Positions 1 through 10,100 of a stretch of 64,000 bases of DNA are shown here, piece by piece (position 1 is the first letter of the stretch; the number at the start of each line of letters is the position of its first letter). The stretch lies in NCBI GenBank assembly GCA_017650105.1, contig JAGCFO010000029.1, positions 62,001 to 126,000 of the forward strand. The letters are read 5' to 3'. The translations under genes were made by a program, and so were the position numbers. The notes beneath the pieces were generated by a model. The model searched no databases. It saw only the letters and a program-made list of their open reading frames with translations, and was not told where the DNA came from. Source of the stretch: Bacteroidaceae bacterium (GTDB lineage Bacteria > Bacteroidota > Bacteroidia > Bacteroidales > Bacteroidaceae).

Positions 1-26
1 TTTTTACCAAAAACAAAATTACGAAT

Positions 27-1007
27 ATGAATTTTTCTTCTTTTATTAATTGTATTGATCCGGATAATTATAGTTCTTCCCTTATTTATGTAACTATCGC
101 GGTTGTTTCATATAATGTAGAAAAATACATTGAGGAAGCTATTGATGGAATTTTCATGCAAAGAGTTCAACCTAATATTAAAATATCGATTCTTATTGCA
201 GATGATTGTTCTACAGACAAAACAATTGAAATAATAAAAAGGAAAGAAAATGAATCTCCTTGGCCTTTTTATTATCTTCAAAACGCCCATAATTTAGGAA
301 TCACAAGAAACTATCGTCGTATTTTCGAATTCTGTGATTGTGATTTCATAGCGATAATAGAAGGAGATGATATTTGGTGTTCACCATACCACCTACAACA
401 ACATTTGTCGCTGTTAGATTCTCATCACGAAATAACATTATCAATAAATAGCTTTATTCCATTTAGAAAACAAGACTCAAATATCGAGTTCTTTTCACCA
501 TCAAGACCTTATCAGAATGCAATAAAAATCATTACACTTGATGAGATGTTGGAGCATAATTATGTCGGAAATTTTTCATCTTGTGTTTTAAGGTGTTCTG
601 CTGTTAAAAAGATTGACACAAGGATATGGACATTGGATATTCCAAACGTGGATGATTGGCTAATTGGTATAGAAATGTCGCGATATGGAATAGTAGCATG
701 TATTTCTGAAATTTCTACTTTATATCGATTGAATCCAACGGCTTTTTATTCAGTGAAATCAGATAAAGAAAAGTGGAAAGAGATCTACCGTAGATATCAT
801 ATTTACCATGAATATTTGGGTGGAAAGTATCTTGAAAGAGGGCTTCTCGCAGAAAAAGAACAATGGCGTAAAGATAATTGGTCTTTAGCTCGTCAATCTC
901 TTTTTATTCTAAGTAAAAGGATTAAACACTTCTTCATCAGAGTAGTTTCTTTCTTTTTATCCCCTAAAACTAAAACAAAAATAAAAAAAAGAATCTTTAA
1001 TAGATGA
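27..1007 (+). CDS. GT2-family glycosyltransferase
   Basis: Predicted cytosolic inverting glycosyltransferase that moves a sugar from a nucleotide-sugar donor onto a glycan intermediate; acceptor unknown. The 326-residue protein opens with a GT-A strand (IAVVSYNVEKY, about 24-34), has the donor-binding Asp pair in ADDCSTDKT (D59/D60) and the metal-site-like EGDD at 112-115. The C-terminus is Lys-rich (about 300-326), which may associate with membrane. The first ATG is used because it gives a full GT-A fold. It lies 9 nt before the DUF1919 gene and heads a run of same-strand glycan genes. The coding sequence is very AT-rich compared with genes beyond 6 kb, which suggests a transferred island. 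The GT2 call is firm; the specificity cannot be read. Confidence 0.88.
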   Translation: MNFSSFINCIDPDNYSSSLIYVTIAVVSYNVEKYIEEAIDGIFMQRVQPNIKISILIADDCSTDKTIEIIKRKENESPWPFYYLQNAHNLGITRNYRRIFEFCDCDFIAIIEGDDIWCSPYHLQQHLSLLDSHHEITLSINSFIPFRKQDSNIEFFSPSRPYQNAIKIITLDEMLEHNYVGNFSSCVLRCSAVKKIDTRIWTLDIPNVDDWLIGIEMSRYGIVACISEISTLYRLNPTAFYSVKSDKEKWKEIYRRYHIYHEYLGGKYLERGLLAEKEQWRKDNWSLARQSLFILSKRIKHFFIRVVSFFLSPKTKTKIKKRIFNR

Positions 1008-1016
1008 GTTGATGAA

Positions 1017-1649
1017 ATGATGCAGAATATCGCGTTTTTGTTATATAAAACCTATCGCCGGGTAAATCGCTTTTTTATCAGAAAACGATTAAAGAATAAA
1101 AGCTTCTCGATATTAGCGCCAACGTGCATTGCTGGTGTAATTTATCATGAACTGGGTCAGCAATTCTTGTCGCCTACTATCAACTTATGGATGTATGACA
1201 AAGATTTTCTTCGTTTTGTGCATAATCTACGACATTATCTTAATAGTAAGTTGCGCTTTGTGCAGGGTATAGATGATACTCCAACTGCCTGGCTTGATGA
1301 TATCCTCATTCATTTTAATCATTATCATTCAGAAGAAGAGGCTGCTACTAAGTGGTATGAGAGGGCTAAACGAGTTAATTACGACAATCTTTTTATTATT
1401 ATGGCGGATCAGCCGGATGGTGGCGTGATTACGCATGAGGATATGCTTTCGTTGAAAGAGATTCCTTGTAAAGGAAAAATAGTCTTTTCTGTCAAAGATT
1501 ATGATGATGTGCCATATATAGTTCACCTTCCTAAGGACCCGCAAAAGGATTGTGTGAACATGTATATGTTTGATAAAACAAAAATCCTCCAACGTTACCG
1601 ATGGGAAAAAGAATGGGACTATGTCAAATGGTTAAATCAGGGAAATTGA
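1017..1649 (+). CDS. DUF1919 family protein (exopolysaccharide biosynthesis type)
   Basis: A 210-residue protein with the layout of DUF1919 proteins, which occur in capsule and exopolysaccharide clusters and are probably transferases of unknown reaction. Visible features are a basic N-terminus (residues 1-30, several Arg/Lys), the region SILAPTCIAGVIYHELG around 31-47, and the conserved-looking IMADQPDGG near 128-136 followed by a strand-rich end. No signal peptide or clear membrane helix is present. Two ATGs are adjacent (1017 and 1020). It sits between a GT2 and a beta-helix acetyltransferase with gaps under 10 nt, so it is almost certainly cotranscribed with them. The family call rests on remembered sequence style, not a search. 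Confidence 0.72.
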   Translation: MMQNIAFLLYKTYRRVNRFFIRKRLKNKSFSILAPTCIAGVIYHELGQQFLSPTINLWMYDKDFLRFVHNLRHYLNSKLRFVQGIDDTPTAWLDDILIHFNHYHSEEEAATKWYERAKRVNYDNLFIIMADQPDGGVITHEDMLSLKEIPCKGKIVFSVKDYDDVPYIVHLPKDPQKDCVNMYMFDKTKILQRYRWEKEWDYVKWLNQGN

Positions 1650-1655
1650 GTTGAT

Positions 1656-2273
1656 ATGATTACAGACAAGGAGTCTCTTAAACTATATCTGGATGCCGAC
1701 AGGTTCGCTTTAGGCAAGACGTATCAAAGACCGAAACTTTTTAGAGACAATATATGGCGGTTTGAGATTTTGCTTCGAAAATATGAATATTGCAATAATA
1801 CGGGTAAACGTTTGCTGAAAAAATGGTATGGATTGAGGCTTAAAAAAATGTCAGATCATCTTGGTTTTTCAATATCGGCTAACTGTTTTGGTCCAGGTCT
1901 CAGAATTAATCATTTCGGACTTCTTATTGTTAATTCCCAGTGTCATATTGGAAAATGGTGCGATATCCATCAAGGAGTCAATCTCGGTGATAATGGTGAA
2001 GTCGTAGGTGGAAAATACATCAGTGCTGTCCCAACTATCGGCGATTTCTGCTTCATCGGTCCAGGAGCGAAGATTTTCGGTAAAATAACTGTTGGCAACG
2101 AAGTGAGGATAGGTGCGAACTGTGTTGTGAATAAATCTATAGGGGACAAAATGTCTGTGAAGGGGATTCCCGCTATCGCTTCCCCAAATAGGAAAGAACT
2201 TTCAACGATTGCCTGTTCATCATTTGAAGCTATGTTTTTGAAATCTTATCCACAATATATCGGCAAAATATGA
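1656..2273 (+). CDS. Serine-acetyltransferase-like left-handed beta-helix O-acetyltransferase
   Basis: Probable acetyl-CoA-dependent acetyltransferase that decorates a sugar of the polysaccharide. The 205 residues hold a helical N-terminal third, then hexapeptide-repeat turns of a left-handed beta helix (about 65-175), including LRINHFG with the probable catalytic His, HIGKWCDIHQGVNLG and VGNEVRIGANCVV. This resembles the CysE/SAT branch, but the N-terminal domain is short and the location in a glycan operon argues for sugar O-acetylation over cysteine synthesis. Its stop overlaps the next start (ATGA at 2270-2273), a sign of coupled translation. AT-rich like its neighbours. Confidence 0.82.
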   Translation: MITDKESLKLYLDADRFALGKTYQRPKLFRDNIWRFEILLRKYEYCNNTGKRLLKKWYGLRLKKMSDHLGFSISANCFGPGLRINHFGLLIVNSQCHIGKWCDIHQGVNLGDNGEVVGGKYISAVPTIGDFCFIGPGAKIFGKITVGNEVRIGANCVVNKSIGDKMSVKGIPAIASPNRKELSTIACSSFEAMFLKSYPQYIGKI

Positions 2274-3085
2274 TAAGTCTCTCGATTATTACTATCAACC
2301 GCAATAATCTTGCCGGGTTGGATAAGACATTATGTAGTATAGCTGGGCAGAATAATATTTGTTTTGAACATGTCATCGTAGATGGTGCATCCTTTGACGG
2401 TTCTGCGAATCTTATTTCAGAGTATGCTGAGCATTCAACGTACCCTGTAAAGTGGGTGTCGGAACCCGATTCTGGCATTTATAATGCTATGAATAAGGGG
2501 ATACGTATGTCTACGGGTGATTATCTGTTGTTTCTCAATAGTGGCGATATACTATGTAATGAGGAAGTTGTAGAACATATATTTCCATTACTTGATGGAA
2601 CAGATATTGTAATAGGACAAGTGAACGTCGTTAATTCGGATGGTAAAATACAGCAAAATGTAGGACTGAAAGATAATGATCTTACATTGTTTTCATTGTA
2701 TCTTTATGGTATTCCTCATCAAGGATGTGTTATAAAAAAAGATCTTTTCAATGAATATTTATATGACGAGTCATTGAAAATCAATGCTGATTGGAAATTC
2801 TTTTTGCAGACGATAATTATCCAGGATGCTTCTGTAAATTTCGTCCCACTGACTATAGCAGACTATGATGGGATGGGTATAAGTTCCACAAACCATGAAT
2901 TGCTGCTAAAGGAACGTGAAGAAATTTTCCTTGAAACAATTCCTACCCGTATTGCATCTGACTATGTAAAGGTTTTTCCACATTACTATGAGGCATATCG
3001 AGTGGAGTGGCTTCTTCGTCATCCCTTTTTCTATCGTGTATATCGTGTATGGGTATCTTTGGGAATGAAGTTTTGGAAAAAATAG
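2270..3085 (+). CDS. GT2-family glycosyltransferase (WcaE-like)
   Basis: A 271-residue GT-A glycosyltransferase. The N-terminus MISLSIITINRNN begins the Rossmann-like fold, VDGASFDGS (about 37-45) is the donor-binding loop and LFLNSGD (about 87-93) replaces the usual DxD. The NSGD variant is typical of the WcaE-like branch of GT2 that acts in colanic-acid-type glycan assembly. The start overlaps the preceding acetyltransferase by 4 nt, and the next GT2 gene begins 2 nt after the stop, so it is deep in the operon. Substrate unknown. Confidence in GT2 is high; the WcaE-like subgroup is inferred from the NSGD motif. Confidence 0.87.
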   Translation: MISLSIITINRNNLAGLDKTLCSIAGQNNICFEHVIVDGASFDGSANLISEYAEHSTYPVKWVSEPDSGIYNAMNKGIRMSTGDYLLFLNSGDILCNEEVVEHIFPLLDGTDIVIGQVNVVNSDGKIQQNVGLKDNDLTLFSLYLYGIPHQGCVIKKDLFNEYLYDESLKINADWKFFLQTIIIQDASVNFVPLTIADYDGMGISSTNHELLLKEREEIFLETIPTRIASDYVKVFPHYYEAYRVEWLLRHPFFYRVYRVWVSLGMKFWKK

Positions 3086-3087
3086 TC

Positions 3088-3996
3088 ATGTTACCTATGA
3101 TGATTTCTGTTGTTATTCCCTTGTTCAATAAGAAGCAAAGCATTCGGTCAACATTGGATTCTGTATTGTCGCAGACCTATCAAGATTATGAGGTGATAGT
3201 TGTCGATGATGGTAGCACTGATGATGGAGCTGAAATTGCAAAAGAAAAATTGATTCATTCTGGAATTGATGTTGTTTTTTCTTTGATTCGAAAAGAGAAT
3301 GGAGGGGTTTGTTCCGCTCGTAATGTTGGAATTCGGGCTGCGAAAGGTGAATGGATCGCATTTCTTGATGCAGATGACCTTTGGGAACCCACATTTCTTG
3401 AAGAGATGGTGAGACTTATCATTGATTTTCCAAATGCCGGTATCGTTGGGTCGTCTTACTCTTTTCTCAAAAAAGGAGAAAAAGAATTAGCAAACAAACC
3501 TTTGGAAGATTCATTCCGCGGGATTGTTGATAATCGCACATGGGATAAGGCACACATTTATTGTTCTAGTGCTGTAGTATGCCTTAAGAGAGCGCTTGAA
3601 GAAATAGGCCTCTTTGATGAACGTATTGCTTATGGAGAAGACATAGATGTCTGGTGGCGCATTATGTTGCGTTATCCAGCAGCCTATGTTAATAAGGAGT
3701 TGGCCGTCTATCGATTGGATGAGGACAATCGCGCTATGAATAGAAAGATTCCACTTGAGAAACTCTATATTAACTATTTTGAGAAGTACAGTGAAGCCCG
3801 TAAAGAAAACACTGCTTTTCGTCATTTTATTGATAAGGAGTGTATGTGGTGGCTATTTCCATACTTCGCTGAGAATCCGAAAGATGCTAATGTACGTCGT
3901 ATTCTAAAGCAGATCAACCTAAAAGAGTATAAATGGTCGTTTCGATTTAGGTTTATGTTTCCTCATCTTTATACATTAATAAAAGGAGTGAGATAA
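3088..3996 (+). CDS. GT2-family glycosyltransferase
   Basis: A 302-residue GT2 enzyme. I start it at ATG 3088, two bases after the previous stop; an upstream in-frame ATG at 3007 would extend it into the preceding gene with no domain gain. Motifs: ISVVIPLFNKK near the N-terminus, VVDDGSTDDG at about 37-46, ARNVGIRAAKGEWIAFLDADD ending with the metal-binding Asp residues near 97. The C-terminal half is helical and rich in aromatic and basic residues. Operon neighbours are another GT2 and an NAD-dependent epimerase, which fits stepwise building of one repeating unit. The donor sugar cannot be predicted. Confidence 0.87.
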   Translation: MLPMMISVVIPLFNKKQSIRSTLDSVLSQTYQDYEVIVVDDGSTDDGAEIAKEKLIHSGIDVVFSLIRKENGGVCSARNVGIRAAKGEWIAFLDADDLWEPTFLEEMVRLIIDFPNAGIVGSSYSFLKKGEKELANKPLEDSFRGIVDNRTWDKAHIYCSSAVVCLKRALEEIGLFDERIAYGEDIDVWWRIMLRYPAAYVNKELAVYRLDEDNRAMNRKIPLEKLYINYFEKYSEARKENTAFRHFIDKECMWWLFPYFAENPKDANVRRILKQINLKEYKWSFRFRFMFPHLYTLIKGVR

Positions 3997-3998
3997 AA

Positions 3999-4958
3999 AT
4001 GAAAAACATATTACTTCTTGGAGGATATGGTTTCCTTGGAACTAATATACTAAAATATTTAGATGAGTGTTGTGGAAACACTTTCCGAGTTATCGTTTTT
4101 GACAAATTCGCCCAACATCCTGCTGATCTTTTATTTGATTGTGTCACAAAGACATATGTGGGGGACTTTTCTGATGATGTGTTGATAAATAGGCTGTTTG
4201 ATGACAACCCGATAGATTTTGTAATACATGCAATAAGCACGACTGTGCCAACGTCGTCGTTCAATGCACGATACGATATTGAATCAAATCTGATTCCGAC
4301 AATTAATTTGATTAATAGTATGCTTCAACATGGAGTGAAAGATATAGTATACCTTTCCTCTGGTGGGGCCATATATGGCAATACTAGTATCGTGAGACAT
4401 CAGGAGGAAGAGAATGTGTTCCCTATCAGTTCATATGGAGTTGTGAAGTTGGCGATAGAGAAATATCTGATGCAATACTCAGAGTTATATGGATTACGGC
4501 CACTTGTTGTTCGCTTATCAAATCCTTATGGCCCTTATCATTATTCTATGAAACAGGGAGTTTGCAATGTGGCGATGTCATTTGCACTTTCAGGTAACTC
4601 TTTCAACGTCTGGGGGGATGGAAAGGCGGAAAAGGACTACATTTATGTTTGTGATTTTACGGAGATATTATTTAAGTTAATAGACAAGAAAATCCATTCT
4701 CAAGTCATCAATATAGGTAGTGGGCAAATTGCAACAGTAAATGATATTCTGGAGAGGATAAAAAAAATGGTTCCAGAATTTCATTGGTATTATTCGGATG
4801 CATCTAGGTACGATGTGTCTCATTTTGAATTAGATACTTCAAAATTGTTATCTATTATCGGGGATTTCCACTTCACAAATTTAATAGATGGACTAGAAAA
4901 AACCTATGCATGGCAACTCTCTGCTTTAGAAGCAGGTCAAAACCCTCAGTCTTCATAA
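3999..4958 (+). CDS. NAD-dependent epimerase/dehydratase (extended SDR, GalE-like)
   Basis: Probable nucleotide-sugar epimerase, dehydratase or reductase that supplies an activated sugar to the neighbouring transferases. The 319 residues show the extended short-chain dehydrogenase pattern: cofactor motif GGYGFLG with Gly at 8, 11 and 14, the D(F) loop around residues 60-65, YLSSGGAIYG at about 118-127, and catalytic Tyr146 and Lys150 in SYGVVK. The nucleotide-sugar region NPYGPYH follows. No signal peptide. It starts 2 nt after the upstream GT2 gene and its stop directly abuts the next gene. GalE, RmlB-like and reductase activities are all possible; I leave the gene symbol blank. Confidence 0.85.
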   Translation: MKNILLLGGYGFLGTNILKYLDECCGNTFRVIVFDKFAQHPADLLFDCVTKTYVGDFSDDVLINRLFDDNPIDFVIHAISTTVPTSSFNARYDIESNLIPTINLINSMLQHGVKDIVYLSSGGAIYGNTSIVRHQEEENVFPISSYGVVKLAIEKYLMQYSELYGLRPLVVRLSNPYGPYHYSMKQGVCNVAMSFALSGNSFNVWGDGKAEKDYIYVCDFTEILFKLIDKKIHSQVINIGSGQIATVNDILERIKKMVPEFHWYYSDASRYDVSHFELDTSKLLSIIGDFHFTNLIDGLEKTYAWQLSALEAGQNPQSS

Positions 4959-4961
4959 GTG

Positions 4962-5945
4962 ATGAGACTTAGTATTATTTCCACTCTATATAAAACTGCC
5001 GCATATTTACCAAAATGTGTGGATTCTTTATTAGCGCAAGACATATCTTCCAACGATTATGAGATTATCCTTGTGAATGACGGTAGTCCAGAAAATGATT
5101 TGGAAATAGCAGAATCTTATGCTGCCGAATATGGTAATATTAAAGTCGTCTCACATCCTAATAAAGGACTTGCTGGAGCACGAAATACCGGCCTCTCAGT
5201 AGCAACAGGAGAGTATTTGTGTTTTGTGGATCCTGACGACTATATTCAGCGAAACAGTTTTAGCCGTTTATTGCAGCAGATGGATGATGAGCATCTGGAT
5301 ATGCTGCGATTTAATTATCACGTTGTTAATGAGGCGTATAATGAAATAGCTAAGACTAAAGATGCAAATGTCATTGATTACTCTCCTTGCATAATGGATG
5401 GAAGACAATTTCTTGTTGATCGGTTAGGATACGCATGTTATGTCTGGGCTTTTATTTATCGTAGGTCAATTATCTCAGAAAACCAAATAGCTTTCCGTGA
5501 AGGAGATTATTTTGATGATACAGTATGGCTTCCGCAAGTATGCAATGTGGCCGAAAGAGTAAATTGCACAGAACTGAAACGTTATTATTATCTGCAACGA
5601 GAGAACTCTTTGGTTAACACGATGTCACCCGAGGCTACAAAAAAGAAACTTGATGCACAACTGGTGATTATAGAGAGACTTACTGAACAACGCACACACA
5701 TGGATAAGAAAGTACAAAAATGGTATCAGGGTATGATATCTAAAACGGCACTTTCTATACTTTCAACAGCAGCTATCAACTGTTATGAAGACTGTGATAG
5801 ATATATCAATTGGCTTAGAGATTATAAGGCTTTTCCTTTGTGGGCTGAATTATCCACAAAGGAACAAAAGCTAAAATATTGCATATTAAATATCTCGCCG
5901 AAATTGTTTTGCCAAATGATCCATCTGAAGAATCAAAAAGGTTGA
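4962..5945 (+). CDS. GT2-family glycosyltransferase
   Basis: A 327-residue GT2 enzyme starting with MRLSIISTLYKTAAYLPKC. The ATG at 4962 is preferred to the in-frame GTG at 4959. Motifs: NDGSPEND at about 38-45 for nucleotide binding, KGLAGARNTGL near 68, and CFVDPDDY at about 87-94 as the acidic metal site. A long C-terminal helical region includes several Trp and Tyr. It is the last gene of the AT-rich transferase run; the following oxidoreductase gene is visibly richer in GC. The function is addition of one residue in glycan assembly, with unknown donor and acceptor. Confidence 0.87.
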   Translation: MRLSIISTLYKTAAYLPKCVDSLLAQDISSNDYEIILVNDGSPENDLEIAESYAAEYGNIKVVSHPNKGLAGARNTGLSVATGEYLCFVDPDDYIQRNSFSRLLQQMDDEHLDMLRFNYHVVNEAYNEIAKTKDANVIDYSPCIMDGRQFLVDRLGYACYVWAFIYRRSIISENQIAFREGDYFDDTVWLPQVCNVAERVNCTELKRYYYLQRENSLVNTMSPEATKKKLDAQLVIIERLTEQRTHMDKKVQKWYQGMISKTALSILSTAAINCYEDCDRYINWLRDYKAFPLWAELSTKEQKLKYCILNISPKLFCQMIHLKNQKG

Positions 5946-5981
5946 GATGTTTCAAAAGTTACTATTATTATTGATTTATCA

Positions 5982-6950
5982 GTGAACATCGGTATTATCG
6001 GAGCGGGGCATATTGGTGCTAAGATGGCTAAGACGCTGAGCCGGATGGAGGGCGTCTGCCGGTATGCTGTTGCTTCGCGGGATTTAGCTAGGGCACAGGC
6101 TTTTGCGGAGGTAAACGGTTTTCAGAAGGCTTATGGCTCGTATGAAGAGCTGGTTAAAGATGCTGATGTGGACTTGGTTTATGTTGCTACGCCCCATTCG
6201 CATCATTTCGCTCATGCGAAGCTGGCTCTCGAGGCCGGTAAGGCGGTGCTTTGCGAGAAGGCGTTTACTGCTAATGCTCGTGAGGCCGCTGAGCTGATTC
6301 GACTTTCGCGTGAGAAGGGTATTTTCCTTGCCGAGGCTATGTGGACTCGCTATATGCCTTTCTCAAAGACGATTCGCGAGGTGATTGATAGCGGCGTAAT
6401 CGGTAAGCCTCAGACTTTGACAGCTTCGCTGAGCTATTCCATCGGCTGGAAAGAGCGAATACAGCGCGCAGACCTTTGTGGAGGCGCTTTGCTCGACTTG
6501 GGAGTTTATTGCATCAACTTTGCCCGTATGTGTTTCGGTACTGATATCGAACGCGTAAATTCTTCGTGCGTGAAGGGTGGGGCAGAGGGAATGGATATGC
6601 ACGAGACTATATCGCTTGTTTATCGCGACGGACGTATGGCGACGTTGACTGCCAGCGCGTTATGCATTGATGACCATCGCGGAATTATCTGCGGAGACAA
6701 AGGATATATCGTCATTGATAATGTGAACAATCCAACAACGATGACAGTTTTCCTTGACTACAAGCCCGTTGCCGAATACCGTTGCCCCGAGCGCATCACA
6801 GGTTACGAATATGAGGTGCTTGCTTGCAAGGAAGGCATTGAAAATCATTGGGTGGAGTCGCCCGATATGCCCCACGACGAGATTCTTGCCATTATGGAGA
6901 TGATGGACGACTTGCGCAGACAATGGGGAGTTGTGTTTCCTAACGACTAA
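5982..6950 (+). CDS. Gfo/Idh/MocA family oxidoreductase
   Basis: NAD(P)-dependent oxidoreductase, 322 residues. The start is GTG at 5982; it gives the complete N-terminal Rossmann fold with GAGHIG (7-12). The active-site region VLCEKAF (about 90-96) has the family EK pair, but with Ala where Pro is usual. The C-terminal alpha/beta domain includes GGALLDLGVYCINFARM, the family's conserved Gly-Gly and Asp-Gly/His region. Many members act on sugars or trans-dihydrodiols; the true substrate here is unknown. It is 36 nt downstream of the GT cluster on the same strand, but its higher GC and codon use suggest it belongs to the older backbone. A 60-bp dispersed repeat starts immediately after its stop. 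Confidence 0.88.
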   Translation: MNIGIIGAGHIGAKMAKTLSRMEGVCRYAVASRDLARAQAFAEVNGFQKAYGSYEELVKDADVDLVYVATPHSHHFAHAKLALEAGKAVLCEKAFTANAREAAELIRLSREKGIFLAEAMWTRYMPFSKTIREVIDSGVIGKPQTLTASLSYSIGWKERIQRADLCGGALLDLGVYCINFARMCFGTDIERVNSSCVKGGAEGMDMHETISLVYRDGRMATLTASALCIDDHRGIICGDKGYIVIDNVNNPTTMTVFLDYKPVAEYRCPERITGYEYEVLACKEGIENHWVESPDMPHDEILAIMEMMDDLRRQWGVVFPND

Positions 6951-6952
6951 GA

Positions 6953-7012
6953 TTTTTTTCTTTCTTCAAAAAATTTTTTCCCTTCTTCATATCGCGAGAT
7001 TCTTTCTTCATA
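6953..7012 (+). repeat. 60-bp dispersed intergenic repeat, copy 1
   Basis: Pyrimidine-rich 60-nt element beginning 2 nt after the stop at 6950. Its core TTCATATCGCGAGATTC lies near 6986-7002. The reverse complement of 59754-59813 matches it with a single difference (T versus C at about position 51 of the element). A weaker relative is at about 24495-24530, and its last 17-18 nt recur at 13411-13427. It contains a self-complementary AAAAAATTTTTT centre and TCGCGA, so it may fold or act as a transcript end. Confidence 0.8.
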
Positions 7013-7111
7013 ATTTTTTTTCCCTTGAATTCTTTTTCCCCTCCCTCACAACTCGGCTAGGATGAAAAAGAATTCTCTTTTTTCTCTTTGAACTCACGGA
7101 TTCCTTGGCTC

Positions 7112-10100
7112 ATGAAAAAAGCGATATCTTTCTTCGTCATTCTGCTTTGTCCCCTTATCCTTCGCGCTGCTTTGACTTCGGGCGTCTATAAGGTGCAAAA
7201 TGTCTCGTATGGGCGATACATGTATGAGGATTTCTCTTCGGGAGGCATCAGTACGTCAACGTCTTATGCGGATGGAGATTATGAGAAACTGTGGAAGGTA
7301 ACTGTCAACGGGACAAACGTAACTCTGCAGAACATCTATACAGGACATTACGCACAAACGCAAACGACTACTTCGGCACAGTTTATGTGCGGAGCAAACG
7401 CTACAAGTTTTGCCCTCACGACGAATGCCGACGGCTCGTATATGTTCAAATCGGGCAGCTATATGCATTGTGCTGCTACTCAGAGCTATTACGTTGTCAA
7501 CTGGTGGGATTCGAACAGCACTCCCAGCATGTGGAATCTCGAGCCCGTCAACCTGACTGATGCTGAGATTGCTTCAATACGAGAAGCTTTTGCTTCCGTA
7601 GACGATATGAACAACAATGCAACTGCCTACAACACGCAGCTCGCGTTGTTTTTCAATGACCTTTCTTGCTCGGAACTGAAGGCCAGTTATCGGAATTACT
7701 CGGATGCACAACTACGTTCAGCAATGAACGAGAAAGGCATTCCTGTAGCTTTGCAGGAAATGGGCGTGAAAGTGAAGAATGGTTGGGCGGATGAGATAGC
7801 TCCCTCATTCTCAGCGCAATTCAGAGTAAGGGAATACACTCCATATTCTCGCGCCGATTACTGGAGAAATCGTCTGAAGGCAACACAGTTCAACGATATG
7901 TCGAATCCGACAGGCATCTATGCCTCAAGTAAGGATGTGCTGTATGTCTTTGTAGGAGAAGACATTCCTGCCAATTGTTCTTTGCGCATCGTGGGACTTT
8001 CGGGCGTAGAGCAGGCAAACTATTCAGCAGGTCATGTGTTGAAGAAAGGCTTGAATGCCATTCAGGCATCGGCTGACAGACAACACTTCTGGATAATGTA
8101 TACCTACACGGGAAACGGAACTATGGATTTGGCATCACTGCCTCCTTTGAAGATACATATTGAAGGGGGAGAAGTTGCCGGGTTTGTTGACGTAACAGCT
8201 CTTGATGAATCTTCCGCTAATGCTCTGTACAAGAGCGTCTTGTCAAATGCTAACTCAGTAGCTTCAACAAAGGGATGGGATGCATCGGAGACGGCTTTTG
8301 TTGTCAAAGGAAACTATGGGGTGTTCGATTTTATGCTTGATTCCTACAACAAGATTTGGGCTTCTACTGCGTATAACAACTCATACACGCCAAACTATCA
8401 GATATACAAGAGTATTCATTGGTACGACAACGTGCTGATGTGGGAATGGAGTATGATGGGCTTCATGAAACGTGTGGCAGAAGGCGATGTGGGTGAGCAT
8501 GAGCACGTTAGCGGAGGTAGCGCAATCTATCCAGTCTATTGCAACAATCTGGCGCTTACTATTCAAGGCGCGAGCAACAACAATCCCTTCTCAACGACGG
8601 GCTATACGTGTATGCCTGGCGTGTGGGGCATCGAATCGTCATATAATGGAGAGCGAGCCGACTTCGATAATTGGTGTGCAGGGCATGAGAGTGGGCATAA
8701 CAATCAGGGCGCCATTAACTTGCAGAGTTGTACAGAGAGTTCCAATAACCTTTTCTCGGGCATCGTAACCTATCTGTATGGATACCGTATGAGTCGCGGA
8801 AACACGATATCGTATTGCGCTTCGGATTTTCTGTCTGGGAAGCCTTTTGGCTTGCGCGACATCGCTTCCACGCATCGGATGTATTATCAGCTGTATCTCT
8901 ACTATCATGTAGCAGAACATAAGACAGATTTCTATCCAACATTATTTACTCTACTTCGCGATGACCCTATGAACCTTGATAGCGGCGTTAACAGTTTGTT
9001 GAAGTTTGTCAGAAAGTGTTGTGCAGCTGCAAATGAGGATCTTACCGACTTCTTCCAGGCTTGGGGATTCTTTGAGCCTTTGGATAATGTGACTTTCGGC
9101 GATTACACAAACCATACAATTTCTTTGTCTCAATCTGAGATAGATGCCTGCAAGGCTGAGATTGCTTCAACATATAACAAGAAAAACAGCGAGATTCTCT
9201 TTATTGAAGATAGGATTGAAGAGAGCTACCGCTGGGATCCTTGGGCTTCGGGCAACAACGACCCTCGTGTTGTTCATGGAACACCGAGAAGCGCTTGCGG
9301 GGATTTGGGAAGCGTAAACGACTATAAGGTAAACAGTTCCACAGCAGTTAATCCCACATATTCTAGTTACTCACTCAGTGGAACTACTCTGACGATGAAC
9401 GGCACGGGAGGAGTAGGCTTCCTCGTTTATGATGGTTCTGGCAAATTGGTTGCCTTCAGCAACTGTCTTTCGTTTGACTTGAATGCCAGCACTATTGCTG
9501 AGGGAGGTTTTTCAGTTGTCTCCATAAGTGCCGATGGAAAGAAGAGTGAAGTAAAGAATGTAACGGAAGTAGGTACGGATGAAGAAAAACTGGCTGCCCT
9601 TCAATCTGTTTTGGCAAAGGCTCAGACATATGTAGATAAGAAGGACGAAACCAACACGAAGGTGGGTTTTTACAAGGCAAGCGCTTTGGAATCTTTGGAA
9701 GAGCAAATGGCTCGTGCTCAAGAAGTAATCGCAACAAATGAAGCCTCCCTGTATGGTTCCTTGATGGATTCACTAAACCAATCCCTTTCCAATATCGACT
9801 TATCCACTCAATCGAAAGTGCAGATCATTCCAGGCAACTATTATTCTCTTCGCAATGCCCTTTACCCCAATCGTTATGCCAGCATCAACGGACAAGCTCT
9901 GACAACAACCACTTCTACGTTTTGCTCAGATTCAGAAAAATGGCAGTTTGTGAAAGCCGGAGAAGAAGGAAAGTATCATATTCTAAACAAAAAGGCAGGC
10001 ACCTTTATTAGCACACTCGGTACCTCTACCCAAGCTACCGCTTCTGCTACATCACCCGATGAGGCTTTTGCTTTTACTCTCGATGACTACGGTGAAGGGA

